Made by a program: the position numbers and the translations under genes
The notes under the pieces: model-generated
Told to the model about the DNA's origin: nothing
The model's input: the letters and a program-made list of their open reading frames with translations, nothing else
Databases searched by the model: none
Assembly: GCA_027575765.1 (NCBI GenBank)
Contig: JANBPT010000747.1
Location: forward strand, 1 to 24,219
Reading direction: 5' to 3'
Source: Tieghemiomyces parasiticus
Taxonomy: Eukaryota; Kickxellomycota; Dimargaritomycetes; Dimargaritales; Dimargaritaceae
Length of the DNA stretch: 24,219 nucleotides
Part shown: positions 10,168 to 20,132 of the stretch, piece by piece
Layout of the letters: the number at the start of each line of letters is the position of its first letter
Position numbering within the stretch: position 1 is the stretch's first letter

Positions 10168-11228
10168 TTATTTATAATACTTACCACCATTCTGTACTAC
10201 TTGATAAGCCCTTCCTATCCAGCGACCATCACAAGTTCTAAAGTCATTTGGCCGGAGTGTAACTAGTTCCAATCGCCAGGCGCCCACGACCGCTTCCAGT
10301 GTGGTGAACTTACTCCTCAGCCGCTGTTTGATATCTTTGAACAGCCAGCAGTCCCCGGGGGCTGGATCAGGAGTGAAGGGAGGGGCTGGCAGAAGTTTGA
10401 GTTTAGAGTCGGAAATATAGATATAGGGGGCTGTGGCGCAATGTGGCGATGCATTATCATGGTAGAGTCATGGAGAATGGTCCAGACTTCCACGTGCCTC
10501 CTCTCAGGCCTGGACCATGGGCTTCAGCCTGTACTTTACGTAGAGTTTGGTGGAGACCTTGACACCAGGGGGGGTTTGACACTCAGGTGTAATAGGCCAC
10601 ACCTAATGAAATAAATGCTCAGCATCACCTTGGGTGTGGTATGGCCTTGGCGGGTCTCAGTTGGGACAGGGCCACCTTTAGGACACCACCTCTGGCGACT
10701 AGAGCCAACGGGGGGGGGATCATAAAGGTGCATCCATGCCTCGTTGCCTGTGATGACGGAGTCCAACAGGTAGTTTCTAGTCCGGTCAAACTCATCCAGG
10801 AACTTGGTGGCAAAAGGTACCCACTAGTGGCGCTGATCATCGGTGAGGTTGTGGGGGATCCAGTAATTGAAATAGCTATGCAACCCCAGGTCCCTGCGCC
10901 TGGTACCAGGGGAAGTGTGGCAGGCCCATGACAGCTGCTCAGCAGTAAGTCGAGGATCGTCCTTTAGCCATCTCAGGATCATGTCCCCATATAATCCACC
11001 AAGGTCATCTGGTGGGCGGCCAGAACAAGGGTCATCTACAAAACAGTGGTGACCGGTGCGAAAGCAAACCAGCCAACTGTTGACGGTGGAGCAGCTAGGG
11101 GCAGTTAGGCCCAGCTTGAAAGTCAAAACAGTTAGAATAGCATCTGACTTGTGGCCCTCCAGATAGTAATTATAAATATGGACCCATACATCACTTCTGG
11201 TTAATTTGGGCGGAGTGGGGGAGGGGGT
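10168..11228 (-). pseudogene. Mariner-family transposase, decayed
   Basis: Read on the minus strand, the frame from 11228 gives a mariner transposase of about 353 codons, close to the family's usual ~345. It starts without a clear ATG. An HTH region includes STVNSWLVCFRTGHHC and then SGRP, followed by DDPRLTAEQL and the WIPHNLT linker (mariner WVPHEL). The catalytic region has TGNE at 10740-10751, HDNASPH at about 10441-10461 and PDPAPGDCWLF further on, and the C-terminus is RW...GGKYYK before a stop at 10168-10170. Lesions: TAG at 10824-10826; a frameshift at a seven-G run at 10568-10574; TGA at 10504-10506 and at 10468-10470; the first catalytic Asp is Asn (codon 10743-10745). It cannot encode an active enzyme. 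No terminal inverted repeats or TA duplication could be recognised, so the element's ends are undefined. Confidence 0.93.
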
Positions 11229-11250
11229 TTAAAAAGTAATGATGGATGGT

Positions 11251-11662
11251 TTACATAAAGCAAGGTGTGAAGTCGGAAATGGTTAAATCCTGGAATGGCT
11301 TATACCATTCGATTCCTCGCCTAAGCCACTCCTTGATTTCATCTACAATGTCAATGCCCAAGACCTTAAACTTCGCCAAAGCTGAACTTTAAGTACCTTC
11401 TGTACGTATCGTATTTATATTCCCATGGCTGAGAAGCCAAGAGCCTTCATGATGAGCGGGCTTCTACATTGGACCCCACTGCCCCTAGCCTCGCCAGCAT
11501 GTTAAGGTTTTTACGCTGTTTTTTATTGCGGCCACCACCCCCTTGGAAGCTGCATTTGGTGCTGTGGCTTACTATACTGCGCTGATAAACTCGATGAGGA
11601 CTGTGCCTGGTGATTTGGCATGGGGATGCGGTTGGCCTTCTAGCGACTAGCAGGCAGTAGGC
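11251..11662 (-). pseudogene. Unidentified coding-like relic upstream of the mariner
   Basis: On the minus strand, an open frame of 71 codons (11662 down to 11450) ends at TGA 11447-11449. The same frame continues open (residues such as PWEYKYDTYRRYLKFSFGEV) to TAA at 11366-11368. A second frame then takes over (open 11388-11254), reading GIDIVDEIKEWLRRGIEWYK and ending at TAA 11251-11253. The pieces read like one protein broken by a stop and a frameshift, with a basic stretch (RNKKQRK) and an amphipathic C-terminal part. I do not recognise the family. It could be another mobile-element relic or a degraded host gene, and chance cannot be excluded. Confidence 0.3.
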
Positions 11663-12351
11663 CTAAACCTGTTACTCCCAATCTTTTTCCATTTGCTGCG
11701 TGCTGCAAAGTGAGACCTAAGGCTACCCAGCCATGTCGAATATCGGGCGTCACAGTGCCACGGGCTACGACCGATTTCATCAACGGCTCCGTTAAAGCCA
11801 GCAACTACTACCTATACGACGCCGCCATTGGTTAAGTAACCTGGCTCTCCATTTATGGTAACGCAATAGACTAGTTAGATTTCTCGACAATCGCTGGGGT
11901 TTTACATAGCCATGATTCAAGTTACAGCGATATCCAGACGAGAAGTTTACGCTTGCAGCAGGATGCGACGCCCGTATAGTTCGAGTCAAGAACCCTTGAA
12001 AACTACCATCAGTTAGCCCAGTAACCTTATTTACCCCCGCTCCCGCACCTTCACTCCACTTAACCGCCTTTCCCCCCTTTTAGAGCCCACTCTCCCCGGC
12101 CATACTCTCCTCCACCCACCTCTCTGTCCACCTCTTCTCTGTTCTAACTCTGCAGGTCCTATCCAACCCTACGAGCCAGTCCCCCGAGGGATCCCACGCT
12201 TGGTTACTTCCGTCTCCACGCCTTCTCTTTCCCACCCACGCTTACTTTCCGTACCCCCACCGGACCCGTTCACCATTAACCCCACTTTACAACACCTATA
12301 CCTCTAGCATTCCTCCCCTTCTGTCCCCTCCCCTCACCGGGCATTGCAGTC
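11663..12351. other. ALO upstream region with pyrimidine-rich leader
   Basis: No gene seen. From about 12025 to the ALO start the plus strand is strongly C/T-rich, resembling the leaders of the other genes here. CTAAC at 12144-12148 followed by TGCAG ending at 12155 looks like a branch point plus acceptor and could mark a 5' UTR intron; no donor was fixed. The part at 11663-12025 shows only short, unconvincing frames. Confidence 0.4.
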
Positions 12352-14474
12352 ATGAGTTCCCTCGACCCCTCCTTTACCTACCGCAACTGGGCCCAAACCT
12401 TTGAGTGTCGTCCCGAGCTCTACTTTGAGCCCGAGACGGAGGACGAGGTCGTCGCCCTGGTGAAGCGGGCTGCCGACGAAGGCAAGGTCGTCAAGGTGTT
12501 CGGCGCTGGCCATTCGCCTTCCGACCTGCCGTGCAGCGACGGCTACATGCTGAACATGGACAAAATGAACAAGCTCATTGAGGTAGGTTATCGCTCAGCG
12601 TCAGCTGTCAAGGCCCAGGCCAAGCTGAAGACCCGGTGAGGTGTTAGTGGTGTTTCTTGAATATGGACGCCACGGGGAGGAGGAGGAGTGGGGGCTACAA
12701 CGGCGGAGGCCCGGGGTTAACCTCCTGACGCTGTCTCCAATACCCTCCCCCCCTTTACTTCACTCGTTTCCCTAGATTGACACTCGGACCAATACGGCCA
12801 CCTTCGAAGCCGGTGTCCGCCTCCACGAGATGCACCCTATCCTCCGCGCACAAGGCCTGGCTCTAAGCGTCCTGGGCGCCATCAGTGAGCAGAGTCTAGC
12901 CGGGGCTATCGCGACGGGGACTCACGGGACGGGCATTCAATTTGGCAACCTGTCCTCGTCGGTCCGCTACGTTCGCCTGGTCAATGGCTGCGGTCGGGTG
13001 ATGGATTGCTCGCCTGCGCAGAATGCAGACGTCTTCGCCGCCGCTCGCTGCCATATCGGCGCCCTAGGGATCGTTACCCGCGTCTCTATCCAGTGTGAAC
13101 CGGCGTTCCGTCTCGAGAGCGTACAGGAACCAATTAAGTTTGAGACGATGCTCGAGGATATGGACCAGCTCGTCCACGCCGCCCAGCATACCAAGTTTTT
13201 ATGGTTCCCGTACTCCAATAAGGTGGTCATCTCGAAGTTGAACCGCACGGACAAGGTAAGCCGTGAATCCCGGCCGAAAGTCATACTCTGGAGAAACCGG
13301 CCTAGCCCTTCCCCTCGGCCGCCTGGACCTCCTGGATGGATGGTTGCGGATAATCAGCTATTTGTAGGTTTATTATAACTACGCTACCACTCTGTCCAAC
13401 CACAAACACTTTTATCAACTACCCCAGCCTGTCCTGAGGCCCGCGGAACCCTGGGCTATCACCCGGCTCAAGGACCGCTACGTCTACGAACTTGAGCTCT
13501 ACGGCACACGGTTCCTCCCGTCCTTTCTCCCGGAAGTAGAACGCTGGTTCTGGTCCAAACACTACGCGCAGCGTGTCCACCTGGTGGATGACAGCGACCG
13601 GGTGTTTAATTTTGACTGCATGTTCCGACAGTACACCAACGAGTGGGCCATCCCGATAGAGCACACGGCCGCCGCCATCCGCGATCTTAACGCCGTGCTG
13701 GCCACCGCACGCTACCCGATCCATTTCCCCATCGAGATTCGGTTCGTGCGCCGTGACGACGTGTGGCTATCACCGAGCTACGGCCGTGATGTGTGCTACA
13801 TTGGTGTAGTTATGTACAAGTAAGTGTGTGTGTGTGTGTGTGCGTGTGCGTGGGGAAGGAGAACAATGAACTGCGAAGAGCGTACTGGGCTGTTTTTGGA
13901 CTTTCCCAGGCGAAACGGTTACTTGGCGTCGTCACACATGATTTGCTAACGGTCTTCCTCTACCGATTTTGGATTCCTACGTCCCCTCTCCTCCCATCAC
14001 CACTCCACGACGCCCACGATATCAGGCCCTTTAATAAGAATGTGCCATACCGCAACTTCTGGCTAGACTTTGAACGGGTCATGAAGTCGCACGACGGGCG
14101 GCCGCACTGGGCCAAGGTAAGAGGCGCTCATTTGGTGGGCTCGTCGATAAAATCCAGCCCTTGGGCTAGGTGATGTACCGCTCTAAAGAAAAAGAAAAAG
14201 AAAAAGGCTCAACTAGACTAACATATCCCAACTCACATTATGCATTGCGCCCATCTCCCTTCAACAGTACCATTTGATGTCCTACGAGGACCTGGCCCGG
14301 GTGTACCCCCGGCTGGACGACTTCCTGGCGGTACGCCGGCGCCTGGACCCCAAGAACATCTTTTTAAACGACTACCTCAAACGCCATCTCCTCCCGGGCG
14401 GCAAGCCCGAAATCCCCGAGGATCCCAAGATCCAGAGGCAGTTTGCGAACCGCCCACTTAAATCCAAGTTATAA
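12352..14474 (+). CDS. ALO1: D-arabinono-1,4-lactone oxidase, five exons
   Basis: Exons: 12352-12582, 12776-13255, 13428-13819, 14026-14116, 14268-14474; 466 residues. Introns are 193, 172, 206 and 151 bases with donors GTAGGT, GTAAGC, GTAAGT, GTAAGA. The enzyme oxidises D-arabinono-1,4-lactone with O2, releasing H2O2, in the last step to D-erythroascorbate; in yeast it sits at mitochondria. An N-terminal FAD-binding (VAO/PCMH) domain has VKVFGAGHSPSD at 47-58, where H54 is the expected covalent FAD attachment residue, and SEQSLAGAIATGTHGTG at 114-130. The C-terminal ALO domain includes YIGVVMYKPFNKN across the exon 3/4 join and the family's HWAK motif at 395-398, just before intron 4. It is shorter than yeast Alo1 (526), within the range of aldonolactone oxidases. 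No clear transmembrane segment was seen. The substrate could also be a related aldonolactone (gulono- or galactonolactone). Confidence 0.95.
13824..13842 (+). repeat. (GT)n microsatellite in ALO intron 3
   Basis: An uninterrupted GT run begins four bases after the intron 3 donor (GTAAGT, from 13820) and continues as imperfect GT/CG repeats to about 13852. Confidence 0.9.
14185..14206 (+). repeat. A5G-type short tandem repeat in ALO intron 4
   Basis: Three to four copies of AAAAAG in tandem inside intron 4. Length variation here would not touch the coding sequence. Confidence 0.85.
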
Positions 14475-14567
14475 AGGGACCCGGGACCTTGCTTATCCGT
14501 GTCCTCCTTGAGGCACGTACCTAGTATACGATATTCCGGTGTATCCGTCCAGTAATCCTTTATTATT

Positions 14568-14573
14568 ATTAAA
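14568..14573 (+). terminator. Candidate polyadenylation signal of ALO
   Basis: ATTAAA, the common variant hexamer, lies 94 bases past the ALO stop in an AT-rich patch. It is supported by position and motif only. Confidence 0.35.
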
Positions 14574-16852
14574 TGGCAACCGTGGCACTATGTTATGTGA
14601 AGTTTTTCGAGGAAAGGAACAGCAGGGTTCTCAGAAGCGAGACCGCCATCCACAGGTTATATACCAACCGCCTTCAACCAAGGTATTCCAGATTCACATG
14701 GTAAGCCCTGAAAACTGGGGGCTATTTCTACACTGCTCTTCTCCGCACCTCGCTCTGCTCCCCACACCTTAAATTACTGCTGGAATCTAAGTTAAAAAAT
14801 CTGCCTAGTGAGCCTACCAAGCCCCGGACACGACGTGGAGGTTAGTGGGGGCTCCCCCATCGTCTACAAGGCCTCCCCCCATCTGCTGCCTGACAAATCC
14901 GTGCTGCACTGGGCCGCCTGGCCCTGCATAATATTACTGGACGCCAGAGCCTGGAATCCTCTGTCGACTATTACCCCGCCTGGATCGTGGCGTCACCTAG
15001 GATAGATTCACGAGGAAAATATCGAGCCCCAACAGCGGGAATGCTGACTATAAGTAGGGCATGGAAACAACCCGAACCGTGGGGGGGGGCGGGTAGCCCC
15101 AGGCCTGGGTTTTTTTCCCGCAAGCGCAAACGATTAGACCGCTACCCTTGATCTTGATTAAGCTGGAGAAGGTAGGCCAGAAAACGTCCGCTTACTTGTA
15201 GCTTTCCATCCAGCGAGACCATTGCTTATTCGTCATTGGTGTGGTGTGGTCGTATTGCTAGTTAATTTCTGAGGGGTTGGGGAGGTGCGGTGGCTAGGCC
15301 ATAAGGCGGGCATTAGAATGACCTGTCAGTTGACCCTCCGCCCTGTGTTGCTGAGGGGGATTGGGGCGGGGGAAGGGAGCTCTGAACGGCAGTTTCGTTT
15401 GGTCCGAAGGCCACGGGCGGTGTATTCGGTTGGAGGGTAGGCCAAAGAGGAATAAGACTGCGGTATCCGACGTTGGTAGCCGCTACAAGTGGTGTGCCAG
15501 AAACCGGGACCACTGCGTCTGTCAGGTGACTCGGTCTGTGTAGTGCGATTTCGAGGATGACAGCGTGGGGTGCGGTGGGGAGGGTCGGCTAGTGGTGTGA
15601 CCAGGAATCTAGGGAGGGTGTCCACCACGATATGTAGGGAAAGTACCTTGTACATGCCCCATCTGGGATGCGTTATCGACCCCTGTCCCCCTAATAGCCA
15701 GGGACCTGACTGGCTGGTTGCCAACGCCGGTCTCTACGGGGGCTGCAGCGGTTCCCCCCTTTCCGCCCACGCATAAGGCGTCGCTTCAGGCCTTGGCATC
15801 CAGAATCCCCACGGCGCCCACCTTTGCGTCCATGTAAGCCCGTCGTCGGTCGATCCAACCACTGTCAGTCTCTAATAGTGTCCATCCTTCCAACCACTTT
15901 GTTCCGCCCAAATACGAAGGCCATAATGAAGATGGACGTCTGGTGGAAGCAGCCCGCAGTCGCACGTTCCACAGTGTCCCGCCCATCTTCAGATGGGTCT
16001 AGTCACGAGCCGCAGTACCCGTCTCTACCTACAGGGCGACCCAGGACTACGGCATGTGTTTCCCGACCCGGCCAGCTGTTTGTTTCAAAATGCTTTGGTT
16101 GGGGTGGGGGCAGCCTCAATGTAGCCGTCCAGCGACTTATCTCCGTATACGAAATAAGTAGTCCGGTGCCAACACCAGCCCTTGCTTACAAGCCGTGCGA
16201 CTAGGCCCGTCCTTGACGGTCATAGGCCATAATGGATTCATTGGACTGGATCCTCCGCTTTAGAGTCGAAGGAAGGCGGCGGCCCTGTCTGGAACCGCAC
16301 AGCAGGCCTCACAACGCTCGCCCACCCTCTGTTCTCCCTGCATAGTCCTTGTGGCTTCGCCACCCATGCCGATTCGGGCCTAGCCTCCTCCTCGGTACCA
16401 TGGGTCTCCTACAACCCCGCACCGCCACGCTTTATTGCCCCCTCCTCCCTAATCTTTCCCCGCACTCCTCCGAGGGTCGCGACCCCTCCCCCTGCCTGAA
16501 ACACTCGGCATTACCAGCCTTATGAAAGAAAGATCGCGGAATTTCGATGCGGATGACCCTGTTTCGCGCATTCCCGTGCCCTCCGCCACCACAACACGAG
16601 CCCGCCAGTCTTACGCCCACCCATTTACTTCACCTGCCCGCTATAAGCCTGGGCCCGTAAGACCCCCCCCCCCTGCCCATCTCAACCGTACCACACCACA
16701 GCGTACATGGCCGTCATCCCCCTCCTCCTCGTTATACTATTGCTATTCTATTCCGCCACATTTCATCCTGTTTTGTCAGCACATACATAGTTCCCACTTA
16801 TTTCCACGACGTTCGACACCAGAAGAGCCTGGTACTGTCAAACCCATAGAAA

Positions 16853-16860
16853 TATAAATA
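16853..16860 (+). promoter_or_regulatory. TATA-box-like element upstream of the kinase
   Basis: A full TATAAATA match followed by a long C/T-rich stretch leading to the kinase ATG. The distance of about 580 bases would need a long leader or a 5' UTR intron, so the link to the kinase is uncertain. Confidence 0.3.
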
Positions 16861-16990
16861 CTACTGTCCCGGCCGGCCCACCCACTTTCCCGGTTGCTTT
16901 TCCTTTTTTTTCCCCTTGCCTTGTTTCCCTCTAAAAGTCCGCGCTTAGCTATACACTCTGGCCAACCTTGAAACGCATACACTGACCAAT

Positions 16991-17006
16991 TCTCTCTCTC
17001 TCTCTC
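16991..17006 (+). repeat. (TC)8 microsatellite
   Basis: Eight TC units inside the pyrimidine-rich region before the kinase. Confidence 0.9.
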
Positions 17007-17442
17007 GCTCTACCACCACTTTGAAGTAGCACCGGGTAGTCTGTATGCCAAGGGCATTTTCATTACACCCTCGCCACTGTCCTCGGCCAACCTCCTTCCT
17101 TTCATTGCAATATACGCTTGTCATTCGCATTCTTAAGTACCCCCCCTTCCACCTTTACCTCCCCTTTGTATACCTTTAGGTGTTCAGTACTGCCGTCCAC
17201 GGCTAGATTTTTCAAGACTTCAATCCTACTGGTCGGCACCGTGCTCCGCGCTGCTGGGACTTTCGCACCTGGTTGACTTCATCTGCTCCCTAGTGCCTAA
17301 TAGGTCGGTTCGATACGGCCTACGGCCCGTAAACTCCGCACTCCAGACTTGACAATTCCAACTCCGCATTCGGCGCATTCCTTCCTCATCGGCAGACCCG
17401 CTCAAATCTTCCAGGGCTCATACGCCACCTCCTCCCGACGCC

Positions 17443-19901
17443 ATGGCCTTCCAGACCATCACCCGGCACGTCGACGAACTGCTCGAGAATGAGAACTGGT
17501 TCACCCTGAACCGCATGATCAAGGCGGACCTCATCGTGCTATGCCAGGACCGAGGTAAGTTTGCCAGCACCTTAAATATAACCCCCCCCCCGCACAGCAA
17601 ACTGGCCGAAACAGTCCGCACCCGACCCTCGCCAATGACTTTTGCAACAAACACCGCTCTATTACGAAGTTAATGCCCTCCATGGCCGCTGCGGTCGACA
17701 TCGCCTTCCCTCCGTAACCATTCTTGCTACCTCTTTGCTTGGAAGAAAAGACAAAAACTATTAATCTCAGTTGCGCCGCTGTGGGTTAGAACCCATTCCC
17801 CTGACTTCATTTATTTTCAACCCTGCCGGGGGGAATTCTGGGCCAAGCACTGATTCGAGGGAGAGTGTATGCAGACACGGTTGGGGAGGGACGCAGTACG
17901 AAAGAGGGCGATGTTCGTACAACGCTGCAGCTGTGTGGGAGTGTACCAGTAGGGGGGGGGCAACTCCTTCATCCTTAGATGGGTACCTTTTGACCACCGT
18001 CAGCGGAGGGGTTAAGCGTGCAGCCTGTCCGTATTATCTGCATCCCGTTTTTCCCGCCGACGTCTCCTTCCGCCACCTTGCGAAACTCCGCTCGTTAACA
18101 TTTGAAACCTTCTCCTTGACCCCCTTACCCATTCATCTGCCCGTCGTCAGGACTCAAGACCGAGGGCTCCAAAGCGACCCTAATCCAGTCGCTCATGGAC
18201 TGGGTAAGTTGTCCAGTTTGCTCTCGACACAACTTCAATGTGGTGCCGGATCGGTCGAACACGTCACTCCTTATCGGAGCATCCAAGTGGACTAACCTGT
18301 GCCCAATCTTTCATGTGAAACTGTCCACCCTCGGAAATTTCCCTCTCCCCCCCTCTTTCCTGCCATCTGTTCTACCCTCGTTTCTAGAAACTGGGGGCCC
18401 GCCCCATCCCAGCCCCGTCCACGCCACAACTGGAAGCCCAGAGCGTGCGTCAATCCTCCATTTACCAGTCCGACTACTTCGACGACCTGTCGGACGTGGT
18501 CGACGAGATTTCCTTTGACTCGCTCGAAATAGGCAAGAAGCTCGGATCGGGTGGTTTTAAAGACTGCTATGCAGGCAGCTATCTCGGGGTAAGTCCCACT
18601 TTTACGCCCCTACCGGTAGCGTTACTTTACCTATCGTGCGTTAATGATCTTTATCCACTCCAACAACGATCAGCCACTCACATATTTTACCTATTGGACT
18701 ATTTTTTTCTGCTACCTCTTTATACCTTCAGCAACCCGTCGCTGTTGGCGAACTCCGTATCACCGACTTCAGTGCTGAGGATTTCGTTGAAATCAAGCAC
18801 GAAATCAGTGTCTTGAAGTAAGTGAGGCGACCCGATTTACTCCGGCGTTTTGATGGACTTGCCCAGTCAGACTAGAAAGTAACCCCACAATCCAGCCCAA
18901 CATTTAACTCCCCCGTCCACCTCTCTTTTTTTATCTTGATATCCAGGCAACTCCGGCATGAGAACATTGTACGCTTCATTGGCGTGTCTACTAACGCCCG
19001 GCGGTTGTGCATCATCACGGAGCTTTGCGAACACGGCGACCTGTTTGACTACTTTCGGCGCACACGACGACCAGGCTTTGCCCAGATGGTAAGTGAGATA
19101 AAAATAACCAATCAGTACCCCTTTCCCGTGTTATTAGTCGACCACTATATGAGCTGACTGTCCCGATCGTTATTGCTACGCCCGGCCTCGCTAACCTATT
19201 ACCACCTTCGCCTGGCTTAACCTCATATCGTCAATGCAGACGATGTATATGCACGATATCGCTTTGGGCGTGGCCTACCTTCACACGCGGAGGCCCAGCG
19301 TTATTCACCGGGTAAGTCTTCCTCGGGCTGATCGCTGAGCGTCCAACTTGAATCCTGGCACCTACTAACAGCCTGCTCCCTTTGCAACGACAGTTACCAA
19401 GGAAAATACGCGAGACCACTAACCGCACCCCCCCCACCCCTCGCCGGATTCATACCTCTCCTTCCCCTCACCCAGGATCTCAAATCGATGAATATCTTGA
19501 TCAGCGGCGACAACCGGGCCAAGATCAACGACTTTGGTCTAGCCCGTATCCGGCCGCGCGCCAACACCATGATCCATACGCAATGCGGAACACCCAACTG
19601 GCAGGCCCCCGAGTTCTGGACGGTCAATCCAAGCTACACGGAGAAGGTGGACGTGTACGCGTGCGGGCTCATCTACTGGGAGATTCTACAGTGGGGCGCC
19701 GAGCCCTTCCCGTACTCCGACTTTACAGAGCACCAGCTGTATATTCAGGTGCGCGACCGGAATTACCGCCCCTCCCTCGCAAAACTAAAGCGCTACCCGC
19801 AGACTCTGCTGTCCCTGATCCAGGACATGTGGGCGCAGGACCCGGCCCAGCGGCCCTCCATGAGCCAGGTTGTTGAGCGTCTGCTTGAATACCTATGCTA
19901 A
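17443..19901 (+). CDS. SAP-motif protein kinase, TKL-like, with WNK-like lysine placement; seven exons
   Basis: Exons: 17443-17554, 18151-18203, 18388-18588, 18732-18817, 18947-19088, 19240-19311, 19476-19901; 363 residues. All six donors are GTAAGT. The start ATG has the strong context GCCATGG. Residues 22-52 form a SAP-like helix-turn-helix motif (ADLIVLCQDRGLKTEGSKAT at 28-47), split by intron 1; SAP motifs often bind DNA or RNA. A linker (56-98) leads to the kinase domain (about 100-360): glycine-rich loop GSGGFKDCY 108-116, VAVG 125-128 where the beta-3 Lys is Gly, alpha-C Glu probably E146, HRDLKSMN 221-228 interrupted by intron 6, DFG 241-243 and APE 266-268. The catalytic Asp residues are intact. 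K113 occupies the third glycine position, as in WNK kinases, so activity is plausible. GTPNWQAPE and the overall sequence look TKL-like. Substrate and location are unknown. Confidence 0.9.
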
Positions 19902-20126
19902 ATTTTGCTTCCGTGGCCATTTTATGCTATCCCCCATCTGCCTCCCCTCATGCGTGTTTGTAACTCTCCTTATTGTATTTCTTCTTAACCCCCATCCATA
20001 CTCCGTCTGCCCCACCTCTGCACCAATGGGTGCCGTGGACTGCTAGCCCCTCATCCATATGAAATACCGTCATGATACTATTTATTACTACCTATGAATT
20101 TATACATGTTTATCCCTGAGTAAACT

Positions 20127-20132
20127 AATAAA
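20127..20132 (+). terminator. Candidate polyadenylation signal of the kinase gene
   Basis: AATAAA in an A-rich context, 226 bases past the kinase stop. It is the first exact hexamer I found downstream. Confidence 0.45.

Larger units (their letters stand above)
14475..17442. other. Intergenic region between ALO and the kinase
   Basis: No supported gene in about 3 kb. Open frames are short and unrecognised; the most protein-like is a 66-codon minus-strand frame at 15786-15986 (see findings). From about 16300 the plus strand becomes pyrimidine-rich up to the kinase start, with TATAAATA at 16853-16860 and a (TC)8 run at 16991-17006. G and C homopolymers of 7-9 bases occur (for example near 15081 and 16663). 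Confidence 0.5.

Noticed and set aside
17771..18295. 174-codon plus-strand frame in kinase introns 1-2
   Set aside because: It spans exon 2 in the wrong frame; the SAP-like motif is continuous only when intron 1 (17555-18150) is removed.
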